In this document: one piece after another, positions 27,216-36,346 of the stretch | Layout of the letters: each line of letters opens with the position of its first letter | How positions within the stretch are numbered: position 1 is the stretch's first letter | Source of the DNA: an uncultured Draconibacterium sp. | GTDB lineage: Bacteria; Bacteroidota; Bacteroidia; Bacteroidales; Prolixibacteraceae | NCBI RefSeq assembly: GCF_963676815.1 | Contig: NZ_OY781365.1 | Span: 6,110,501-6,174,500 of the forward strand | Direction of reading: 5' to 3' | DNA length: 64,000 bases | The notes under the pieces: generated by a model | Told to the model about the DNA's origin: nothing | Seen by the model: only the letters and a program-made list of their open reading frames with translations | Database searches by the model: none | Position numbers and translations under genes: made by a program

Positions 27216-27274
27216 CATTCTAAGATTTTTACCTTTAACTTTGTATTAACATCAAAATACGATGCGCTTTCTCC

Positions 27275-27305
27275 TTGACCATTAGTATTTAATGTTCTAT
27301 ATTTG
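27275..27305 (+). promoter_or_regulatory. Promoter of the primary sigma factor gene
   Basis: TTG (27275-27277), 20 nt, then TATATTTG (27298-27305), an exact TAnnTTTG core. An AAGGA sequence lies 8 nt before the ATG at 27328. Confidence 0.65.
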
Positions 27306-27327
27306 CACGATTTTTTAAGGATTATAT

Positions 27328-28188
27328 ATGAGACAACTAAAGATCACAAAGTCAATCACTAACCGTGAAAGTGCCTCTTTAGATAAGTATTTGCAGGAAA
27401 TTGGTAAAGAAGAGCTGATTACTGTAGAGGAGGAAGTGGAATTAGCACAGCGGATTAAAAAAGGCGATCAGGCGGCTTTGGAGAAATTAACAAGAGCAAA
27501 CCTTCGATTTGTTGTATCGGTGGCAAAGCAGTACCAAAACCAGGGACTTAGCTTACCCGATTTAATTAACGAAGGAAACCTTGGTTTGATTAAAGCAGCC
27601 GAAAAGTTCGACGAAACCCGCGGTTTCAAGTTCATTTCTTACGCAGTATGGTGGATTCGCCAATCTATTCTTCAAGCGCTTGCAGAGCAGTCGCGTATCG
27701 TTCGTTTGCCACTGAACCAGGTAGGTTCGCTGAATAAGATCAATAAAGCTTATTCAAAATTTGAGCAAGAACACGAACGTAAACCGTCGCCTGAAGAGTT
27801 AGCTGAAACATTAGAGCTGCCTGCTGATAAGGTTTCGGATACTTTAAGAGTATCAGGAAGACATGTATCGGTTGATGCACCATTTGTTGATGGTGAAGAT
27901 AACAGTCTTCTTGACGTATTGGTGAACAACGATTCGCCAAATGCCGACAAAAGCCTTATCAACGAATCTTTGGCTAGAGAAATTTTCCGCGCATTAGCAA
28001 CTTTGACTGAGCGAGAAAGTGACATCATTAAACTGTTTTTTGGCATAGGGTGCCAGGAAATGACATTGGAGGAAATCGGTGAACGATTTGGATTAACCCG
28101 CGAAAGGGTAAGGCAGATAAAAGAAAAGGCTATCAGACGATTAAGACATACATCGCGTAGCAAATTATTAAAATCATATCTGGGCTAA
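27328..28188 (+). CDS. rpoD: Primary RNA polymerase sigma factor (RpoD/SigA type)
   Basis: 286 residues, the short form typical of Bacteroidota, lacking region 1.1 and the long non-conserved insert. Region 1.2 (SLDKYLQEIGKEELITVEEE), region 2 with ANLRFVVSVAKQYQNQGLSL, PDLINEGNLGLIKAAEKFDE and GFKFISYAVWWIRQSI, region 3 with RLPLNQVGSLNKINKA, and region 4.2 LEEIGERFGLTRERVRQIKE are all present. This factor recognises the unusual TTTG/TAnnTTTG promoters seen throughout this window. Confidence 0.96.
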   Translation: MRQLKITKSITNRESASLDKYLQEIGKEELITVEEEVELAQRIKKGDQAALEKLTRANLRFVVSVAKQYQNQGLSLPDLINEGNLGLIKAAEKFDETRGFKFISYAVWWIRQSILQALAEQSRIVRLPLNQVGSLNKINKAYSKFEQEHERKPSPEELAETLELPADKVSDTLRVSGRHVSVDAPFVDGEDNSLLDVLVNNDSPNADKSLINESLAREIFRALATLTERESDIIKLFFGIGCQEMTLEEIGERFGLTRERVRQIKEKAIRRLRHTSRSKLLKSYLG

Positions 28189-28199
28189 GAAGAAAAAAG

Positions 28200-28229
28200 A
28201 AAGGTTGTCATTATAAAATGGCAACCTTT
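28200..28229. terminator. Bidirectional terminator between the sigma factor and antiporter genes
   Basis: AAAGGTTGTCA (28200-28210) pairs with TGGCAACCTTT (28219-28229) with one G-U pair. T follows on the plus strand and the minus strand continues in a T-rich section, so it can end both convergent genes. Confidence 0.8.
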
Positions 28230-28239
28230 TTTATTTTAT

Positions 28240-29505
28240 CTAGTCGAGTGGGATCTCAACAACATCAGACTTTTCCCCCGCAGTACTTTCTTCAACTTTA
28301 CTCTCCCCTTCATCTTCATTATTCTTATTTGTACTTTTTGTTGCAATTAATGCCCAGGCCATTATTAAACTGGTAGCTATAATTACAACAAATAATACAG
28401 CGGCTTCAAACCTCTCGGCTCTTAGCGACTCGGGAATGGCAAAAAACAATAGGATGGTAATTAGTCCTTTTGGTGCTATAAATGTCTGCGGAAGAGGTGA
28501 ATCCTTTCGTTCAACAAGATAAAATAAGCCAAACCTAAGCACATAAGTAACGGCAAGAAAAATCACACTAATCAACCAAACTTTCCAGGTAAACAACGAA
28601 GCAATAGGTAAAGTCATACCAAATACTACAAAGAAGAACGTACGAACTAAAAAGGCTGTTTCTGTGGTAATCATTTTAAACTGATCAAAAACACCATCAA
28701 TTCTTGAATCGTTTAACCACTTGCGGAGACGACCAAAAAGCAATACTTTGTAGTTACGCAGCAGCAAACCAAACATTAAAATGATTATTAATGATGACAG
28801 ATGGAACATTTTTCCAACGGCATAAAGTAAAACCAACACTGCCAAAAACAGGAAGAACTTTGCATCGCCTTTTATATTCTGAATAATGTAGAGCAAACCG
28901 TAACACAACACCAGCGAAATAATAAGCGTAAGAACAATATTGCTTCCTATTGCAAAACTCAGCTGACGCATTCCTTCAACATTCAGGTTTTCAATAATCA
29001 TGTAAAACACCATAATTCCCAGGATATCGGAAAAAGTGCTTTCGTATATAAGAAACTCTTTCTTGTATTTTGTAAGATTTGCAACACTGGGAATAATTAT
29101 AGCACTGCTCATTATTGAAAGTGGTAATGCATAAACCAACGCCGGTAAAAAGTTAATTTCAGGTATAAAAAACTGAATTATAAATGAAAGTGAGACGGCT
29201 GTTAAGCCTAACGATAAAGAAGCAATGGTGAATGATTTCCATATTATCGGCCAGTTCTCTTTCTTTAACTCCAAATCAAGAGCCGCTTCCAGAACAATCA
29301 TTATTAATCCAACAATTCCGAGTACTTCAAGCGCCCAAAAATAATCGGGCTCCATGTCGAAGTAACTCATTAATTGCTGTACCCCAACCCCCATCAATAT
29401 TAAAATCAACACGCTAGGTACATTGGTTTTCCGCGAAAACATATTGGTGAAAAATGAAAATATAATAATGACACAAAGGCCAATTAAAAACAGGTATGCA
29501 TTCAT
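28240..29505 (-). CDS. Cation/proton antiporter (CPA family)
   Basis: 421 residues with about twelve membrane helices and a short polar, acidic C-terminal tail (NNEDEGESKVEESTAGEKSD). The N-terminal helices include TNVPSVLILILMGVGVQQL and VLGIVGLIMIVLEAALDLEL, the pattern of Na+(K+)/H+ exchangers, and PLSIMSSAIIIPSVANLTKY followed by FLIYESTFSDILGIMVFYMI gives the Ser/Asp-containing ion-binding helix. It exchanges Na+ or K+ for protons across the inner membrane. It lacks the TrkA-N domain of KefB/C. Ion specificity cannot be told. Confidence 0.9.
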   Translation of the reverse strand: MNAYLFLIGLCVIIIFSFFTNMFSRKTNVPSVLILILMGVGVQQLMSYFDMEPDYFWALEVLGIVGLIMIVLEAALDLELKKENWPIIWKSFTIASLSLGLTAVSLSFIIQFFIPEINFLPALVYALPLSIMSSAIIIPSVANLTKYKKEFLIYESTFSDILGIMVFYMIIENLNVEGMRQLSFAIGSNIVLTLIISLVLCYGLLYIIQNIKGDAKFFLFLAVLVLLYAVGKMFHLSSLIIILMFGLLLRNYKVLLFGRLRKWLNDSRIDGVFDQFKMITTETAFLVRTFFFVVFGMTLPIASLFTWKVWLISVIFLAVTYVLRFGLFYLVERKDSPLPQTFIAPKGLITILLFFAIPESLRAERFEAAVLFVVIIATSLIMAWALIATKSTNKNNEDEGESKVEESTAGEKSDVVEIPLD

Positions 29506-29576
29506 ATATTGATTCTTTTGTTCAGTTTACAAAAAAATATATTAAATTGTAAAAACTAATCAACTTTTCTAACAAA

Positions 29577-30659
29577 ATGGCCGCATCATCCCGAAAACCA
29601 TCAATTTTTATTTTTATTCTGTTATTTATAGCGTGCAATGAAACAACTCCTGTTAAAACAACTACAACCATCGAATTTCCAAAAGGTTTTACAGAAGAAT
29701 TCGATGCTATAAACACAATATGTCATCAAACTTTAAACGAGGTAATTATAGACTTAAGTAACGACGAAAATATTCATATAATTTTTTCACTTTCCGGACT
29801 TGAAGTAGGCACCTACGCCATAAACTCAGACTATTCATTTTATAGTCTTTTTACCGATTTTTCCAGTAATAAGTTTGCTGCAACAGCAGTTTTTGATATT
29901 AATGACCGTAAATTTTATGCAACAAGTGGAGATATTGTAATTACAGAAATTACAGCCGAGAGCATGAGTGGGTATTACGAATTGCTGGGCTATTCCAGAG
30001 ACTCGTATGATATACAGATATATATTAAGCATGGAACGATTTCTAATGTACCAATTCATAAAATACAGTACGGAGAAATTTCGGATTACGAGGAGAACCA
30101 ATACAAAACAGTAAAAATTGGAGAACAAACATGGATGGCTGAAGATCTTCGCTCCACATTGTATTCTGATGGAACTCCAATAACAGATTTCTATCTTTAC
30201 CCAAATGGAATTTTTGAGAACCAAACTAACGTTTATTATACATGGAATGCAGCGAATAAAATCAATCAGGATGTATGCCCATCCGGTTGGCATATTCCCA
30301 CAAACGAAGAATGGCAAACTTTGATTGATTATTCAGATCAACTAAACGAAAGCGGAGATAAAAAACTAAAAACAAAAACAGGTTGGGGATACATTGAATA
30401 TAATGCACCACCTAAAGTAAATTACAACACAAACAGCAGTGGTTTTACCATATGTCCCAATGGCTATGTAAGAGGAGGCGATACTTACTGGATTGCGAAA
30501 AAATATACTGGCGCTTACTGGACAAGTGAAATAGAAATAGCAGAAACAGATACCTTTTATTTATATCGCTCTTTTTATCAACTTGGAGAATACAACTCCT
30601 GGCCCAGAACAGACGATGCACTAGAAGGAAGAGCGGTGAGATGCATTAAAGATCAATAA
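29577..30659 (+). CDS. FISUMP-domain lipoprotein
   Basis: 360 residues. A lipoprotein signal ends in LFIAC with the lipidated Cys20. The C-terminal half is a Fibrobacter succinogenes major paralogous (TIGR02145/FISUMP) domain: KTVKIGEQTWMAEDLRSTLY, YYTWNAANKINQDVCPSGWH, IPTNEEWQTLID and the final EGRAVRCIKDQ. This fold is related to the formylglycine-generating enzyme/lectin-like families and is common in surface proteins of Bacteroidota; its function is unknown. The N-terminal 170 residues match nothing I recognise. It is flanked by convergent metabolic genes. Confidence 0.85.
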   Translation: MAASSRKPSIFIFILLFIACNETTPVKTTTTIEFPKGFTEEFDAINTICHQTLNEVIIDLSNDENIHIIFSLSGLEVGTYAINSDYSFYSLFTDFSSNKFAATAVFDINDRKFYATSGDIVITEITAESMSGYYELLGYSRDSYDIQIYIKHGTISNVPIHKIQYGEISDYEENQYKTVKIGEQTWMAEDLRSTLYSDGTPITDFYLYPNGIFENQTNVYYTWNAANKINQDVCPSGWHIPTNEEWQTLIDYSDQLNESGDKKLKTKTGWGYIEYNAPPKVNYNTNSSGFTICPNGYVRGGDTYWIAKKYTGAYWTSEIEIAETDTFYLYRSFYQLGEYNSWPRTDDALEGRAVRCIKDQ

Positions 30660-30685
30660 ATTGAGGTGCTATAATTTGGTTCTTG

Positions 30686-31033
30686 TTAATTTCCTAGTTT
30701 ATAAATTCGTTCCATTAATTGCCATTTTTCATCAGCTGTTGCCGTTTCAGAAGTTTGCTGAAATTGCGAGACATAAGCTTCCCATTCAGTCTGCCGTGGC
30801 TTTTCGGCCAGTTCTTTCATCGCTGCATCATGATCAAAACCCGGAATGGTATCCATAATCATAAACAAGCGATTATCTGCAATGTAAATTTCCATATCAA
30901 CAATACCAATCTTGCGCATACCTTGGGTAATTTCATGCCAAACTGCACCGGGTTCATGAACTTTTTTATACTGCTCAATCAACTCCGGATTGTCTTCCAG
31001 CTTCAAGGTTTTACAGTAGCGTTTGTATTTCAT
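30686..31033 (-). CDS. L-rhamnose/L-fucose mutarotase family (RhaM-like)
   Basis: 115 residues, a dimeric alpha/beta-barrel family of this exact size. Seen: MKYKRYCKTLKLED, the likely catalytic His26 in YKKVHEPGAVWHEIT, GIVDMEIYIADNRLFMIMD, and WEAYVSQFQQ. The enzyme interconverts the anomers of a 6-deoxy sugar so that the right anomer reaches the catabolic isomerase or kinase. Its start lies 1 nt after the fucose permease stop, so L-fucose is the more likely substrate here, although the family is usually annotated as rhamnose mutarotase. Confidence 0.88.
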   Translation of the reverse strand: MKYKRYCKTLKLEDNPELIEQYKKVHEPGAVWHEITQGMRKIGIVDMEIYIADNRLFMIMDTIPGFDHDAAMKELAEKPRQTEWEAYVSQFQQTSETATADEKWQLMERIYKLGN

Positions 31034-31034
31034 T

Positions 31035-32336
31035 TTATTGCGCTTTTTTTAATGCGTTATATGTTCGTTTACCATAAATTGCGATTATAACAAAACAGAT
31101 AAAAGGCAAAACAAACGAAAAATTCACTGCCGGAAGTGGACCGATTGTTCCCTGATCAATAATTAATCCCTGAATTGGTGGCATTAATGCCCCACCAACA
31201 ATTGCCATTACCAAACCTGCGGCGCCAAGCGTAGCATCGTCTCCAACATCTTCCAGCGCAATTCCGTAAATGGTAGGGAACATCAGCGACATAAAAGCTG
31301 ATGTGGCCACAAGTAAATAAAGCCCCATCATTCCCTGAATTAAAATTACGCCAGTTGTAGTACATATTCCTCCAATGGCAAAAAGCAACAGCATATAACG
31401 GGCATTCAGGTATTTCATTAAAAAGGTACTGATAAAACGACTTGCGATAAAAATGGCCATTGCAACGATGTTGTAATTCTGAGCCTGAGCTTTGGGAATA
31501 CCCAAATTATCGGCATACTGAATAATGAATGTCCAGCACATAATTTGTGCTCCCACATAAAATACCTGTGCAATTACCCCTTCGCGGTAAATTTTGTTTC
31601 GGAATAACCTTTTTGCCGAGTGCCACGGATGAATTTCATGATCGGCACTTTCGCGTTTAGGCATTTTGGCCAGAACAATTATTACAAGCATAACAATTAC
31701 AACAAAGCCGAGGATTACGTAGGGATCGCGAATAACTGCCAGGTCGTTTGTACGAACTACTGCTTTTTCAGCATCGTTTAAAGTATTGAATACGAGATTA
31801 CCGGCATCATCTCGTCTATCCGACTCTAGCGCCGACAGAATAAGTTTTGAGGCAACAAACATTCCCAAAATCGATCCCATGGGGTTAAACGACTGTGCGA
31901 GATTTAATCGCCGGGTTGCTGTTGCCGGATCTCCCATCGATAAAATATAAGGGTTAGCCGTTGTTTCTAAAAATGCCAAACCAAAAGTGAGGATATAAAG
32001 TGATACCAGGAAAAATCCGAAAATTTCGTACTGTGCAGCCGGGTAAAATAATAATGCGCCAACGGCATATAACGCCAGTCCAATAATAATTCCGATTTTG
32101 TAGGAGTATCGTTTAATAATTAGTGCAGCCGGAATAGCCATTGTGGCATAACCGCCATAAAATGCAAACTGCACCATAGCTGCTTTGGCATTCGATATTT
32201 CCATTACCGTTTGAAATGCGGCCACCATTGGATTGGTCAAATCGTTGGCAAATCCCCAAAGTGCAAACAAACAGGTTATTAGTATAAACGGGACAAGAAT
32301 TTTCTTGTCCACCACAATTGATTTAGTTTTGTTCAT
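31035..32336 (-). CDS. fucP: L-fucose:H+ symporter (FucP)
   Basis: 433 residues from the ATG at 32336; a longer frame begins at 32366 but would start upstream of the predicted transcription start. Twelve membrane helices of the major facilitator fold. The FucP signatures are clear: FILITCLFALWGFANDLTNP with the conserved Asn/Asp pair, FGLAFLETTANPYIL with Glu in helix 4, and RRLNLAQSFNPMGSILGMF. It imports L-fucose with protons across the inner membrane. It is followed by a mutarotase gene, forming a two-gene sugar uptake unit; the rest of the fucose pathway is not in the window. Confidence 0.92.
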   Translation of the reverse strand: MNKTKSIVVDKKILVPFILITCLFALWGFANDLTNPMVAAFQTVMEISNAKAAMVQFAFYGGYATMAIPAALIIKRYSYKIGIIIGLALYAVGALLFYPAAQYEIFGFFLVSLYILTFGLAFLETTANPYILSMGDPATATRRLNLAQSFNPMGSILGMFVASKLILSALESDRRDDAGNLVFNTLNDAEKAVVRTNDLAVIRDPYVILGFVVIVMLVIIVLAKMPKRESADHEIHPWHSAKRLFRNKIYREGVIAQVFYVGAQIMCWTFIIQYADNLGIPKAQAQNYNIVAMAIFIASRFISTFLMKYLNARYMLLLFAIGGICTTTGVILIQGMMGLYLLVATSAFMSLMFPTIYGIALEDVGDDATLGAAGLVMAIVGGALMPPIQGLIIDQGTIGPLPAVNFSFVLPFICFVIIAIYGKRTYNALKKAQ

Positions 32337-32363
32337 TGGTTTAATAGTTTTACTAAACCACTG

Positions 32364-32371
32364 CAAAAGTA
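32364..32371 (-). promoter_or_regulatory. Promoter core of the fucP operon
   Basis: TACTTTTG on the minus strand matches TAnnTTTG; transcription would start near 32357, consistent with translation from 32336 and not from 32366. No clear -33 element. Confidence 0.5.
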
Positions 32372-32423
32372 GTAGTTAGTATAGGTTTAGTAATTTGCCA
32401 GGCAGATTTTGCCGACAAAGATT

Positions 32424-33503
32424 TTATAGGTATTCCAACTTATTTTTAGCTTTTAATTCTTCAACAATTTTCTTAATGTCCTCGGCATTATCGCGCTTAC
32501 AAACCAAAGTGGTATTTCCATCGCGCACAACAATTACATCATCTAAACCAACAACAGCAACAAGCCCATCGTCGGTAGATACGTATGAGTTTTTAGAATC
32601 CAGAAAGATGGCCTCTCCCATTCCTGCATTGCCATTCTCATCCTTTTTATCGGTTTGATAAACCGACTCCCAACTTCCCAAATCGTTCCAATCGAAATTT
32701 CCTTCAACCAGGAAAATATTTTTTGCATGCTCCATAATACCATAATCAACCGAAATACTTTCAACAGCTCGGTAAATGGTGTCCAGCGTTTCCGGATAGC
32801 TTGGGTTCCCAAAATCAGCCTGAATTTTACGCAAATCGGCATACAACTCAGGGGCAAATTCTTCAACCGCTTTCAGAAAAACTGATACTTTAAAAACAAA
32901 TAATCCGCTATTCCAGTAAAAACCACCTTGCTTCAGATAATCCGCAGCAGTTGCTTCATCCGGTTTTTCAACAAAACGTTCAACTTTAAACTGCTTTATT
33001 TTTTCATTACCTGTAATATCCTCAGCGGTTTGTACATAACCGTAACCCGTTGCCGGATAAGTTGGTGTTATACCAAGTGTTACGATACCATCGCGTTCGT
33101 TTGCAATTTTAGCGGCTGCCAAAACAGTACTTTCAAACAAAGTATTATTTGTAATTAAATGATCAGAAGGTGAAACAACCATCACGCCATCCGGATTTTC
33201 GCGTTCGGCATACATGGCCGCCAAACCAATACATGGCAGGGTATTTCTGCCAATCGGTTCGTAAATCAGGTTTTCTTTAGGCAACATTGGTGTTTGCTTC
33301 TCCAGCACTTTTGCCTGTGTTGCACTTGATACAATGTAAATGTTTTCTTGTTTAGTGAAAGTTGCAAATCGTTCAATTGTGTCCTGAAGTAGCGATTTGT
33401 CGCCAAAGATATTTAGATATTGTTTCGGTTTCACCGTTTTACTTCGAGGCCAGAATCGTGTTCCCGATCCACCGGCCATGATTAGAGTATACAGATCTTT
33501 CAT
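32424..33503 (-). CDS. manC: Mannose-1-phosphate guanylyltransferase
   Basis: 359 residues, the single-domain form without the C-terminal isomerase. It makes GDP-mannose from mannose 1-phosphate and GTP. Motifs: the pyrophosphorylase signature IMAGGSGTRFWPRSKTVKPK, the SPSDHLI substrate loop, FVEKPD near residue 175, and GFYWNSGLFVFK. The product feeds GDP-fucose, GDP-rhamnose and mannosylated surface glycans. It lies directly upstream of the fucP unit on the same strand, 87 nt apart, but that unit has its own promoter. Confidence 0.94.
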   Translation of the reverse strand: MKDLYTLIMAGGSGTRFWPRSKTVKPKQYLNIFGDKSLLQDTIERFATFTKQENIYIVSSATQAKVLEKQTPMLPKENLIYEPIGRNTLPCIGLAAMYAERENPDGVMVVSPSDHLITNNTLFESTVLAAAKIANERDGIVTLGITPTYPATGYGYVQTAEDITGNEKIKQFKVERFVEKPDEATAADYLKQGGFYWNSGLFVFKVSVFLKAVEEFAPELYADLRKIQADFGNPSYPETLDTIYRAVESISVDYGIMEHAKNIFLVEGNFDWNDLGSWESVYQTDKKDENGNAGMGEAIFLDSKNSYVSTDDGLVAVVGLDDVIVVRDGNTTLVCKRDNAEDIKKIVEELKAKNKLEYL

Positions 33504-33696
33504 ATGATTTCAATTGTAAGTTTATCAAATTGCAGGATAAAATGAACCGAGCATTTTTACGAGTATCAACGTACATTTCCGCTCATTTTATGCTAAAATT
33601 TATTTTTGATTTGCAATGTAATAAATTGCCCTGACAAGCCACGGCAAGATGGAGGTTTAAATTTCAGAAATTCTTCAGATTCTCGAAGCCAGCTTA

Positions 33697-34776
33697 TTAC
33701 TTAACAGGATTGTATTCTTTTGCCTCAATCTCGCCATTGGCAACACGAAGCGCATTTACTGCCAAAGCTTCCAGTTCATCTTCTCCCGGATAAACAAAAA
33801 CTTCAGATATAAATCCTGTTTTATTTCGAATGTAGTTCTCCAGATGTTTATTGTATGCCATACCGCCGGTTAACAAAATACCATCTACTTTTCCGCTAAG
33901 TACGACCGCCATTTCACCGATCATTTTTGCCACCTGATAAAACAGGGCTTCCTGAACGGTTTTAGCTTTCTCATCATTCTGCTCCACGCGCTTTTCCACT
34001 TCCAATGCATCGTTGGTGCCCAGGTAAGCCACAAAACCACCTTCGCCAACCACCATTCTTCGGATTTGTTCCTGCGAAAATTTACCACTAAAGCAAAGAT
34101 CAATAAGCTGACCAACCGGCAATGTTCCCGAACGTTCCGGGCTAAAAGGCCCTTCGCCATCCAAGGCATTATTTACATCGATAACACGGCCGTTTTTATG
34201 CGCTCCAACCGAAATCCCGCCACCAAGGTGAGCAACAATCAAACACATGTGGTTATAATTTTTGGCCATTTTATTTGCATGCAAACGCGCTGTTGCCTTT
34301 TGATTTAGTGCATGGAAAATTGACTGTCGTTTAAAACGCGGATGTCCGGCCAAACGTGCCACTTCATCCATTTCGTCGGTTACTACCGGGTCGGCAATAT
34401 AAGCTTTTGCATTCGGAATTTGCAAAGCAATATAATCGGCCAACATTCCGCCCAAATTACTGGCATGGTGCCCCATTATTCCTTCGCGCAAATGATCGAG
34501 CATTAGATTATTAACTTTGTAAACGCCCGATTCCAATGGATAAGTAAGCCCACCACGGCCGATAATATACTTAATGGCATCCACTTCAATGCCTTCATCA
34601 ACCAAAGCTTCGATGATCACTCCTTTTCGAAAAGCAAACTGATCGATTATATTTTTATATCGAAGCAGTTGCTCCAGCGGATGCCGAATAGTTTTGGTAA
34701 AAACACATTCCGTTTCGTTATAAACAGCAAATTTGGTGGAGGTAGATCCCGGATTTATTGCAAGAACCTGATGCAT
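33697..34776 (-). CDS. buk: Butyrate kinase
   Basis: 359 residues, standard length. N-terminal phosphate loop LAINPGSTSTKFAVYNE, IGRGGLTYPLESGVYKVN, NLGGMLADYIA, IADPVVTDEMDEVARLAGHP, LIVAHLGGGISVGAHKNGRV and DGILLTGGMAYNK are the acetate/butyrate-kinase (ASKHA) motifs, and HHASNLGG plus the GPFSPERSGTLP section mark the butyrate subfamily. It converts butyryl (or isobutyryl/isovaleryl) phosphate and ADP to the acid and ATP. It follows the phosphotransbutyrylase gene by 7 nt, so the pair forms the classical ptb-buk unit. Confidence 0.95.
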   Translation of the reverse strand: MHQVLAINPGSTSTKFAVYNETECVFTKTIRHPLEQLLRYKNIIDQFAFRKGVIIEALVDEGIEVDAIKYIIGRGGLTYPLESGVYKVNNLMLDHLREGIMGHHASNLGGMLADYIALQIPNAKAYIADPVVTDEMDEVARLAGHPRFKRQSIFHALNQKATARLHANKMAKNYNHMCLIVAHLGGGISVGAHKNGRVIDVNNALDGEGPFSPERSGTLPVGQLIDLCFSGKFSQEQIRRMVVGEGGFVAYLGTNDALEVEKRVEQNDEKAKTVQEALFYQVAKMIGEMAVVLSGKVDGILLTGGMAYNKHLENYIRNKTGFISEVFVYPGEDELEALAVNALRVANGEIEAKEYNPVK

Positions 34777-34783
34777 ATTATAA

Positions 34784-35704
34784 TTACGTTATACTTGCCT
34801 GATAACTTACAATTGATGCAAGTGCCACAGAATTTAACTTTGTTTTTCTACTGTCTCCGCGCGACGAAACCACAACAGGTACTTTAGCGCCGGCAATAAT
34901 TCCCGACATTTCAGCTTTTGCCAGTTTTGAGTTTGCTTTGTAAAAAACGTTGGCTGCATCAATATTCGGAAACAATAAACAATCTGCATCGCCTGCAACC
35001 GGCGAAGTAAATCCTTTTATTTCAGCCGATTCGGAATTTATGGCAACATCGAGTGCCATTGGCCCATCAACCAAACCACCTTCAATTTGACCGTGCTCCG
35101 ACATTTTTGCAATTGTAGCACCATCCATACACGATTGAATGGAAATTATGATTTGCTCGGTAGGTGCAATTATTGCAACTTTTGGCTGTTTTACACCCAA
35201 CGACTTTGCAGCACAAATAAGATAGTCTGTCATCAATATCTTCTGTTTCAAATCAGGATATGGCAACACTGCCGCATCGCTAAAGACAAGCAGTTTATGG
35301 TAATTCGGATTATCCATCACCGAAACATGACTTAATGTACCTTTTGATGGTACAAGGTTGTATTCTTTCTTTAACAAAGCCCGCATAAACTTATCGGTCG
35401 ATACCATTCCTTTCATCAACACGTCGGCTTTATCTTCGTGTATTAATTCCACTGCTTTTTCGGTAGCTTCATTAATCGATTTTGTATGATAAATCTGATA
35501 ATCCGCAACATCGATTCCCAGCTTTTTGCACGATTCTTCTATAATCGTTTTATCACCGGTAATAATTGGAGTAACAAACCCCAGCTCAACAGCATCGTGC
35601 ATCGCCTCCAATGTGCTTACATCAACACCATTAACGGCTACAACTCTTTTCGGAGGTTGATTTTTTACTACTTCAAGAAGTTCAGTAAAATTATTAATTC
35701 TCAT
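34784..35704 (-). CDS. ptb: Phosphate butyryltransferase
   Basis: 306 residues of the phosphate acetyl/butyryltransferase family. Seen: VVAVNGVDVSTLEAMHDAVE, VTPIITGDKTII, ADVLMKGMVSTDKFMRALL, LSHVSVMDNPNYHKLLVFSD, EGGLVDGPMALDVAINSESA and the phosphate-binding SPVAGDADCLLFPNIDAAN. It turns butyryl-CoA and phosphate into butyryl phosphate and CoA, supplying butyrate kinase encoded 7 nt downstream. Length and the short N-terminus fit Ptb better than Pta. Branched-chain acyl-CoAs are possible substrates. Confidence 0.92.
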   Translation of the reverse strand: MRINNFTELLEVVKNQPPKRVVAVNGVDVSTLEAMHDAVELGFVTPIITGDKTIIEESCKKLGIDVADYQIYHTKSINEATEKAVELIHEDKADVLMKGMVSTDKFMRALLKKEYNLVPSKGTLSHVSVMDNPNYHKLLVFSDAAVLPYPDLKQKILMTDYLICAAKSLGVKQPKVAIIAPTEQIIISIQSCMDGATIAKMSEHGQIEGGLVDGPMALDVAINSESAEIKGFTSPVAGDADCLLFPNIDAANVFYKANSKLAKAEMSGIIAGAKVPVVVSSRGDSRKTKLNSVALASIVSYQASIT

Positions 35705-36346
35705 CGTTTGTTATTTTAGTTCGAAGTTACGGCTCACAACGCTCACAAGCGATAACTTTTCTCAGATTTTTTTATGTTGTAAACCACACCAAAAAATTTT
35801 ATACTTAGAATTAGTATTCAGCGATTTACGTTTTAATAAGAATCTGAAATAATTTGGCCGGTAAAATTTGATTTTTGCCATTTCTCAATTTTATCTGAAA
35901 TCTGTGCATTTCTCTATTCCGAAATTGACCGTTGGTGAACCTTACAAAATATAAATGTGTTTAAATAGAGTGAATTCTATTAAAAATAGGGAAAATCCTT
36001 GTCTAAATCAAAACTAAATCAATGTTTTACAATCATTAACATGGTGTTTTACAATATATCAAAATCTTTCCTTCAAAAAATATTTTATACTACTTTCAAA
36101 AGCTGTAATATTAAGTTGTTTGTACATGTTCAACTTGATTTCAAATCTACCGTACTTCGTATACTCATTTTTCTTCGACAAGTCATCCGAAGTAGATCTG
36201 CCTGCTAAAAGCAAAAACATTTTTTTACCGGGAACATACCGTGCACCAGGCATTTAATTTGGGCTCCTGTGGAAATTGCAGGGCCAACATTATACTCGAC
36301 ATTTTATTCTTGAATCATTTTATTAATTAACCAAAAGATAGCTGCG
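35705..36346. other. 642-nt AT-rich gap between ptb and acs
   Basis: No convincing gene. Seen: two tandem copies of GCTCACAA (35732-35739 and 35741-35748) near the ptb start, an AATAGA...TCTATT pair near 35966-35983, and a 64-codon minus-strand frame (36059-36253) without recognisable homology or translation signals. The gap serves two divergent acyl-CoA units, so regulatory sites are expected, but none is a clear match to a known operator. Confidence 0.5.

Noticed and set aside
29835..30317. 160-codon minus-strand frame
   Set aside because: Antisense to the FISUMP lipoprotein, whose signal peptide and domain motifs are unambiguous.
36059..36253. 64-codon minus-strand frame between ptb and acs
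   Set aside because: No recognisable homology, no promoter or terminator, and AT-rich surroundings; kept only as a possible remnant.
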